A DNA stretch of 64,000 nt from Gigantopelta aegis. Lineage: Eukaryota > Mollusca > Gastropoda > Neomphalida > Peltospiridae. A program made the position numbers and the translations under genes. Positions 58,816 to 64,000 of this stretch are shown here, one piece after another. Within the stretch, counting starts at the first letter, position 1. The number at the start of each line of letters is the position of its first letter. The notes beneath the pieces are model-generated. The model ran no database searches. It was given only the letters and a program-made list of their open reading frames with translations, and was not told the DNA's origin. The stretch spans positions 83,254,653 through 83,318,652 of the forward strand of contig NC_054707.1 of NCBI RefSeq assembly GCF_016097555.1. Direction: 5' to 3'.

Positions 58816-60714
58816 CAAATCTAAAAAGACATTTCAGTATTTTGATACGCACGTCTTTGACGAGTTGGACGTTTCTTGTGTGAACCATATGTCGGATACC
58901 GATGCATGCATGCAGGGCCATCAAATCTCACAAGCTGAAACAATTTGGGATGGCAATGTGTCGCGTACCATTACTAGGTCACATTAAAGATTTAAATGTA
59001 AAATATTTTACGGATAAATACACTTGGAAATTACCTTTGATCGAATGATTTCAAAGAATGGAATGGCTGTTGGAAAAAAGTGGTGATATTCGTATTCCAC
59101 GCAAAAAACAAAACAATGTAAGTCAAGTGTAATTTTAATATTGTAAACTCTTTTTTTACGAAAACCTTTTGAACGGCTACAATCTCTGGATAATTTCTTT
59201 AAAACAACGTGCTGAGATGTCTTTAACACAGACGTCAGAAACAGCGGGGGGTGTGGGGGGTGGGGGGCAGGGGTACAGCCACTAACTCTGAAGAGAATAA
59301 CCTCCCCTCTCCGTTGGAAGGCGAATTAATTACTGGCCCTTTCATTCAATTGCTGGCTTCTCCCGACGCCTGTGTCATTGAAGTAAACAAAACATTTCTC
59401 ACCTTGAAATGTATATTTATGAATAGCCGAGTGTTTATTATACCAAGGTGTTTTTCCCCAAAACAAATATACATGTACTATTTTGTTTAGACTTTACATT
59501 GTCACATATTGTTTTGTTAGATGGCCATGTTCCAGCTGGGGTAAGTACCGATGTGCACTGGTGATACCTCTGTGCGGTCATCCACTAGACACTACAAATA
59601 TAGATCTTTATTTTATTTGTGGAGTGTCCTAAACCAAATCCCTTTCCGATTATATTATCATAGAAAATGGTCCCACGATATTGTGAAGTACCCTGTTTAA
59701 GGCACGTTTTCACGGTGCGACTTGTAATAACGACTTATTGTGTGCAGCAGTATCGTATGATAGCAATTCTTTATAATCTTTTTTTTTTTTTAAATTGGGT
59801 TTAATAAAAATGTTTTTAAAAACAACTAATAATTTATATTTGATAAAAAAAACCCCAGTATGTATATTGTTCGGTTGAAGTTAAGCTCATGCCAGATTGC
59901 TATTACTAGTCGCTCCGTGGTTATGCTAGATATATTGTTTCCTCCTCTCTATTTCTGTCAGGGAAAAATGATCTTCAACCCATTACATTCTATTTTATTG
60001 TAGTTTAGTGATATAAAGACGATCCTAAACTTCAAGTAGCTACCAAGAGTGTTGTAGTAACCCAAACTGTTATTAATAATATGTTATCTTTCATGACACG
60101 GAACTAAAAGAAACAACTGAAAATATATCGTTGCATACCTTGATCTTTGTATAGATTCAATTCCACACACGGTTTTACACAAAACTTTATGATAAAAAAT
60201 TACTTTAATGTTACAGTTGTCAACTTCCCTTTTATATGAATCTATTATATATTATTTCAGTATTTTAAGTCGATACAATTTAACATTTAAAATACTTCAG
60301 TCCATTATCCATATAACTACATTCAAAACATTCCAGGATATACACCGTCATTATTTGATGTTCGACTGAAGAAAACCAGTTGGCTAGAGTAGGTAAAGAA
60401 AACGAATTACAACCTGACGAAAACGTCCTAAAGACAATATCATATCACATTGAGACAATACTAGTGATAGAGTTAGTCATTGCTTGAACCCCATCCTTTG
60501 ATTTTATCACCTTTTCCCCGACACAATACGCCCATTAATATGATGGGAGTGAAAAATAAAACGAATGATACTAGTCGATTGTGTAGTGTCTAAAAGCTTA
60601 TTTCAGAAGTACATGCGTGTACCTATTGTAGGTGCATATAGTCAGTGAGTTCCTGTGTGCGTGCGTACCTTTGATGTGATACACTTAACTTGAGAATGAA
60701 TTGAACCTATGCAC
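58816..60714. other. Non-coding, no gene recognised
   Basis: No recognisable coding exon, RNA gene or repeat; G-run at 59245-59272. If the LIM gene's first exon lies upstream, this is intron. Confidence 0.4.
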
Positions 60715-60720
60715 ATTAAG

Positions 60721-60905
60721 GCATGGGCGTATGGGGACTCTTTGATTTAGGGGGGCTGGAGGGGTTGATTTGCCCGAAATTTTACCCAGATAAAAACTGC
60801 CCGAGTTTTCCCCACTGTTTTCCCACTGTTTGGCCCGAATTTGGGGGAGGGGGGGGGGAATGCCCCCCCCGCCCCCCCCCCCCCCCCCGGGTCGTACGCC
60901 CATGC
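60721..60905. mobile_element. 185-bp MITE with G-run and C-run arms
   Basis: Ends 'gcatgggcgta' and 'tacgcccatgc' are perfect inverted repeats, flanked by 'attaag' on both sides (60715-60720, 60906-60911; 'cattaag' also fits). Inside, long G and C homopolymers face each other and would form a hairpin. Confidence 0.85.
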
Positions 60906-61841
60906 ATTAAGCCCACCTCCATTACACACCCTCCCGAAACCCAAAAGGGCGAAATCAAAGTCTCGTTGTTTGTGTTTCATCTTTATACTATTAAATGTGC
61001 TCACTTGCACAAATATTTCAGAACAGTAGGTAGCATTGTGTAATACCATACCTGTATTAATGATAGTAACCTATATAGTGGGTTTCTATTATTTATCTCA
61101 TTTATCTATTCATCTGCACGATTATGTGAAACACTATCATATTCATTACAGACTGGCCTGCACTTGTTATATCGAGCGATTCATACAAAAGTCTCATTTT
61201 CTGAAGTTGAACAACAGGCAGCAATGTTTGTAACAAAGAAGATTGAAACTTTGCATAACGTCTGTTATTATATGTCATCTACTGATGAGTGACATTGCAC
61301 TTTGCTACATAGTGTACTGTATTATACAAAACTGAATGTAAAAACTAATGCTATACCATTAAAACACTACACACGGTGTTCTGTACGTACTAAAACGACG
61401 GTCGATTGGCCAAATACTTTCTTTTTCCAGTATCTGAAAGTTTTTCTGGTAAAATGCATTTCCTGACTTCTTCAAGAGTTTTCTTCCAATAGTTTTCTAG
61501 ATATAATTTACCATGAACCTCTCTGCTAGACCGCCTGCCATGTTAATAGTTTTACCATTATTCAACTTCAATAAAGGTTACCTGTTATTAATCATCCGAT
61601 ATATCTAAGTTTCTATATCGATTTATTTTACGAAAACATTTTAAATAAATAATAAACAAAACCTTCAGTTTTGCATCTGTTCATAGAGTAAACATGGTAT
61701 TTTATTATTTTATTGATTTATTTATTTGTATTATAAATTAAACAAAATTGTATTTTCAATTCTAAAACGTTACTGAATTACATTTGTACAACTCATTTGG
61801 GTACGGATATTATGAATCATGGTTTACGTACTCGCACCATT

Positions 61842-62524
<683 letters not shown>

Positions 62525-62714
62525 CGATAACTCTACATTCACGCAAATTCTAGTATTTACTCTAGCTATATCGATATAACACCAAATCAAACAAACATAG
62601 AAAAAAAAGAAGAAAAAAAAAAAGAAGAAAAAAAAGAGAAAACTACCATCTCATTGTTAAAATTGTTAAATAGTGTGATGTTAGTATTGTTTTATGTTAC
62701 AGCTCTGAGTCAGG

Positions 62715-62829
62715 ATGCCGTTCAAACCAGCGGACAACCCCAAGTGTCCGAAATGCGGCAAGTCAGTGTACGCCGCCGAGGAGAGGCTGGCCGGTGGCTT
62801 CAAGTGGCATAAGATGTGCTTCAAGTGTG
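62715..62829 (+). CDS. Muscle LIM protein (CRP/MLP family), first coding exon
   Basis: Acceptor TTACAG at 62697-62702, 12 bases of 5'UTR, then ATG. The 38 codons begin [18 protein letters not shown] and supply the first zinc knuckle of a LIM domain: C11, C14, H32, C35, C38 (C-x2-C-x17-H-x2-C-x2-C). The exon ends one base into the next codon at a GTGAGT donor (62830). CRP/MLP proteins sit at Z-discs and in nuclei of muscle cells and bind alpha-actinin and actin. The short N terminus directly before the first LIM fits the invertebrate MLP and vertebrate CSRP forms. The rest of the LIM domain and any further LIM domains lie right of the window. The following intron opens with an array of the exon-intron junction. 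Confidence 0.9.
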
Positions 62830-63935
62830 GTGAGTACACCTAGTGAGTAGTGCGGCTTCAAGTGTTGTGAGTACACCTAGTGAGTAGTGCGGCTTCAAGT
62901 GTGGTGAGTACACCTAGTCGTAGTGCGGCTTCAAGTGTGGTGAGTACACCTAGTCGTAGTGCGGCTTCAAGTGTGGTGAGTACACCTAGTCGTAGTGCGG
63001 CTTCAAGTGTGGTGAGTACACCTAGTGAGTAGTACTAGTAAGTAGTGCGGCTTCAAGTGTGGTGAGTACACCTAGTGAGTAGTGCATCTTCAAGTGTGGT
63101 GAGTACACCTAGTCAGTAGTACTAGTCAGTAGTGCGGCTTCAAGTGTGGTGAGTACACCTAGTCAGTAGTACTAGTCAGTAGTGCGGCTTCAAGTGTGGT
63201 GAGTACACCTAGTCAGTAGTGCGGCTTCAAGTGTGGTGAGTACACCTAGTGAGTAGTACTAGTAAGTAGTGCGGCTTCAAGTGTGGTGAGTACACCTAGT
63301 CGTAGTGCGGCTTCAAGTGTGGTGAGTACACCTAGTGAGTAGTACTAGTAAGTAGTGCGGCTTCAAGTGTGGTGAGTACACCTAGTCAGTAGTGCGGCTT
63401 CAAGTGTGGTGAGTACACCTAGTCAGTAGTGCGGCTTCAAGTGTGGTGAGTACACCTAGTCAGTAGTGCATCTTCAAGTGTGGTGAGTACACCTAGTCAG
63501 TAGTGCGGCTTCAAGTGTGGTGAGTACACCTAGTCAGTAGTGCGGCTTCAAGTTTGGTGAGTACACCTAATCAGTAGTGCGGCTTCAAGTGTGGTGAGTA
63601 CACCTAGTCAGTAGTGTGGCTTCAAGTGTGGTGAGTACACCTAGTCAGTAGTGCGGCTTCAAGTGTGGTGAGTACACCTAGTCAGTAGTGCAGCTTCAAG
63701 AGTGGTGAGTACACCTAGTCAGTAGTACTAGTAAGTAGTGCGGCTTCAAGTGTGGTGAGTACACCTAGTCAGTAGTACTAGTAAGTAGTGCAGCTTCAAG
63801 TGTGGTGAGTACACCTAGTCAGTAGTACTAGTAAGTAGTGCGGCTTCAAGTGTGGTGAGTACACCTAGTCAGTAGTACTAGTAAGTAGTGCGGCTTCAAG
63901 TGGCACAATATGTGATTCAAGTGTGGTGAGTACAC
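62830..63935 (+). repeat. Minisatellite of the LIM exon's 5' splice junction, about 27 copies
   Basis: Each unit (33-50 bp) carries 'ggcttcaagtgtg' from the exon end followed by 'gtgagtacacctagt' from the intron start, and a spacer of 'cagtagt' or 'gagtagtactagtaagtagt' type. The last unit (63889-63935) has a longer exon copy, 'ggcttcaagtggcacaatat' + 'gtgattcaagtgtg', matching the true exon end with a few changes. A few units vary in or next to the splice motif (62867, 63553, 63700). Confidence 0.96.
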
Positions 63936-64000
63936 AGTACATATAAACATTCACACCTTGTCAGTAGTGCTTACATCTGAAAATCATCATTCAATTTCCA

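Overview
This is a repeat-rich animal nuclear sequence: spliced genes with GT-AG introns, AT-rich non-coding DNA, many tandem arrays and many short transposons. The commonest dispersed repeats are tRNA-headed SINEs of a kind I associate with marine molluscs, with a body of the type 'gtttgttttgtttaacgac' and a head containing 'gctttaccactgggctac' on the opposite strand. A gastropod or related mollusc is my best guess. The species cannot be read from the sequence.

Layout. 1-3.7 kb: last exon and 3'UTR of a LITAF-like gene whose earlier exons lie left of the window. 6.0-14.1 kb: a decayed two-gene DNA transposon of ISL2EU type, with a THAP/DDE transposase on + and a SWIM-YqaJ-PHD exonuclease-like gene on -, itself carrying nested MITEs and a SINE. 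16.6-27.8 kb: a complete three-exon LITAF gene of 153 codons. Its introns hold a nearly intact Tc1 element, a Tc1 relic, a 43-bp minisatellite and a fold-back element inserted in that minisatellite. 27.4-32.2 kb: 3' part of this gene, a segmental duplicate of 1.2-3.7 kb. 34.4-43.4 kb, minus strand: a four-exon gene for a secreted or ER JmjC/cupin-8 oxygenase; only exon 1 is a long ORF, and the other three exons were found by reading through introns. 43.9-49.2 kb: a 5.2-kb GGTAGT-type array upstream of that gene. 49-62.7 kb: non-coding DNA with SINEs, a solo LTR, MITEs and microsatellites, possibly including the promoter of the last gene. 62.7-64 kb: first coding exon of a muscle LIM protein (CRP/MLP type), followed by an array built from its own exon-intron junction.

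The most unusual theme is tandem amplification at gene borders. The LIM exon's 5' splice site is repeated about 27 times. The JmjC exon 2 acceptor is present three times. JmjC exon 3 is interleaved with fragments of the neighbouring 68-bp satellite. One LITAF copy has arrays exactly where its duplicate keeps a single unit. Whether the interleaved exon is biology or assembly error needs read-level evidence.

The host genes have no evident common pathway: LITAF (endosomal membrane, NEDD4/ESCRT-linked), a JmjC oxygenase of the secretory pathway, and a muscle LIM protein.
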